DNA of 64,000 bases from Phytoactinopolyspora halophila (GTDB lineage: Bacteria > Actinomycetota > Actinomycetes > Jiangellales > Jiangellaceae). Shown piece by piece: positions 63,236 to 64,000 of the stretch. The notes below the pieces were generated by a model, which saw only the letters and a program-made list of their open reading frames with translations, ran no database searches and was not told the DNA's origin. Position numbers and translations under genes: made by a program. Positions within the stretch are counted from its first letter, which is position 1, and each line of letters begins with the position of its first letter. Where the stretch lies: assembly GCF_003287285.1 (NCBI RefSeq), contig NZ_QMIG01000009.1, positions 1 through 64,000 on the forward strand. The letters run 5' to 3'.

Positions 63236-64000
63236 TTAGCCGAGTTCGGCGAGCCGTGACGCGGCCGGGACGCACGTCTTATCGATCCACGCGGCCCCGT
63301 GCGCGTTCGGTGGTATGACGATCACCTGCTGCATGCCCAGGCGGGCGTAGGGCTCTACGGCGGCGATGAAGCCGTCGACGTCTCCGTTGCCGAGTGTCTC
63401 GCCGGTGTAGAGCAAGGTCTTCTTGATCTCCGCATAGTCGCGGCCCACGTCGTCGCAGTGCCGGCGGAGCACGTCGAGCTTGTGTCCGACCTCCTCGGGC
63501 GACGACGCGAACAGATTGCAGGCGTCCCCGTACTGCGCCACGAGACGCAGTGTCTTCTTCTCGCCGCCACCGCCGATGAGGATCGGCGGATGCGGCTGGC
63601 TGACCGGCTGCGGCGTGCAGATGGTCTCGGCGAGCTGGTAGTGCGTGCCGGTGAACGGTCCGTTGTTCTCCGGATCCCACATCTGCAGGCAGATCTGCAA
63701 CGCCTCTTCCAGCCGCTCGAACCGCTCGGCCGTGGGCGGGTAGGGGACCCCGAGGGCGTGGTGCTCCCGTTCGTACCACGCGGCGCCGATCCCGAGCGTC
63801 GCGCGCCCGCCGGAGAGGACGTCGGTGGTGGTGGCGATCTTGGCGAGTATTCCTGGATACCGGTACGTCACGCCGGTGACGAGGAGGCCGAGCTGAGCGT
63901 TCGAGGTGTGCGCGGCCAGGTAGCCGAGCGTGGTGTAGCCCTCCAGCATGGCGTCCTCGGAGAGCCCGACGTGCTCCATCTGGAAAAAGTGGTCCATGAC
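63236..64000 (-). CDS. LLM-class F420/FMN-dependent oxidoreductase (5' end outside window)
   Basis: The 3' part (about 254 codons) of a luciferase-like monooxygenase-family gene whose start lies beyond 64000; the visible frame begins at MDHFFQ, where about 45 N-terminal residues are usually found before. Motifs are LVTGVTYRYPGILAKIATT (19), LSGGRATLGIGAAWYEREHH (20) and HPPILIGGGGEKKTLRLVA (19). Such actinobacterial enzymes mostly use F420H2 and act on diverse organics. The substrate is unknown. Confidence 0.85.
   Translation of the reverse strand, partial: VMDHFFQMEHVGLSEDAMLEGYTTLGYLAAHTSNAQLGLLVTGVTYRYPGILAKIATTTDVLSGGRATLGIGAAWYEREHHALGVPYPPTAERFERLEEALQICLQMWDPENNGPFTGTHYQLAETICTPQPVSQPHPPILIGGGGEKKTLRLVAQYGDACNLFASSPEEVGHKLDVLRRHCDDVGRDYAEIKKTLLYTGETLGNGDVDGFIAAVEPYARLGMQQVIVIPPNAHGAAWIDKTCVPAASRLAELG

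Overview
This is a 64 kb piece of a high-GC actinobacterial chromosome. The evidence is the base composition, the frequent GTG and TTG starts, several apparently leaderless genes (a TANNNT box 6-7 nt before the start codon), an HspR-type HAIR operator, an acVLRF1-type release-factor homologue, and the conserved block [PBP tail]-GT87-PIG-V ... FemX-Ala racemase-rpsF-ssb-rpsR-rplI-MATE-dnaB. The genus cannot be named from the sequence alone; a Jiangella- or Nocardioides-like actinomycete would fit.

Region 1 (1-15,000) is housekeeping. It holds two polytopic glycosyltransferases, a thiamine-binding protein, endonuclease IV, a FemX-like peptidyltransferase with an alanine-racemase homologue, the rpsF-ssb-rpsR-rplI operon, a NarL-type two-component system, a MATE exporter and dnaB. 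dnaB carries a 147-residue mini-intein in its Walker A motif. This intein starts with Ala and has the Trp/Cys/Thr signature of class 3 inteins. A cluster of DnaA-box-like sequences lies just upstream of dnaB.

Region 2 (15,000-29,200) is a mixed set: alditol oxidase-like flavoprotein, NmrA-type reductase behind a perfectly symmetric promoter/operator, Hsp20 with a HAIR box, methyltransferase, DJ-1/PfpI protein, an orphan GltD, peroxiredoxin, LppM-like lipoprotein, YceI protein, a Tat-exported M15 peptidase, superoxide dismutase, acVLRF1, a PAP2 protein and a DUF1990 protein.

Region 3 (29,168-61,450) is a large cobalamin locus. The minus-strand operon 38,077-29,168 encodes two paralogous binding proteins, a FecCD-type permease, an ATPase, a CbiX-ferredoxin fusion, a ChlI/ChlD fusion, CobO and CobC, and is headed by a cobalamin riboswitch. 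CobB stands divergent from CobL-CobM. CbiD, CobK and BluB follow. The minus-strand operon CobG-CobH-CobIJ and the single gene cobN each have their own riboswitch. CobG plus CobN/ChlID indicates the aerobic, late-cobalt-insertion route, with CbiD in place of CobF as C1 methyltransferase. CobQ, CobD/CbiB, CobU and CobS are not in the window. The locus is split by a plus-strand catabolic cassette (44,578-51,610): mannitol/fructuronate dehydrogenase, FadR-type regulator, TRAP transporter DctPQM, SDR and Ldh2-type dehydrogenase.

Region 4 (61,616-64,000) has OsmC, NUDIX, a small membrane protein and the 3' part of an LLM-type flavin oxidoreductase.

A scattered family of long, nearly perfect palindromes with shared outer ends (CCG N1-2 TGATCATG) and unrelated cores occurs three times. 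Two copies are intergenic. The third lies inside cobG, in frame, between the two halves of the enzyme. Together with the class 3 intein this is the most notable feature of the window.
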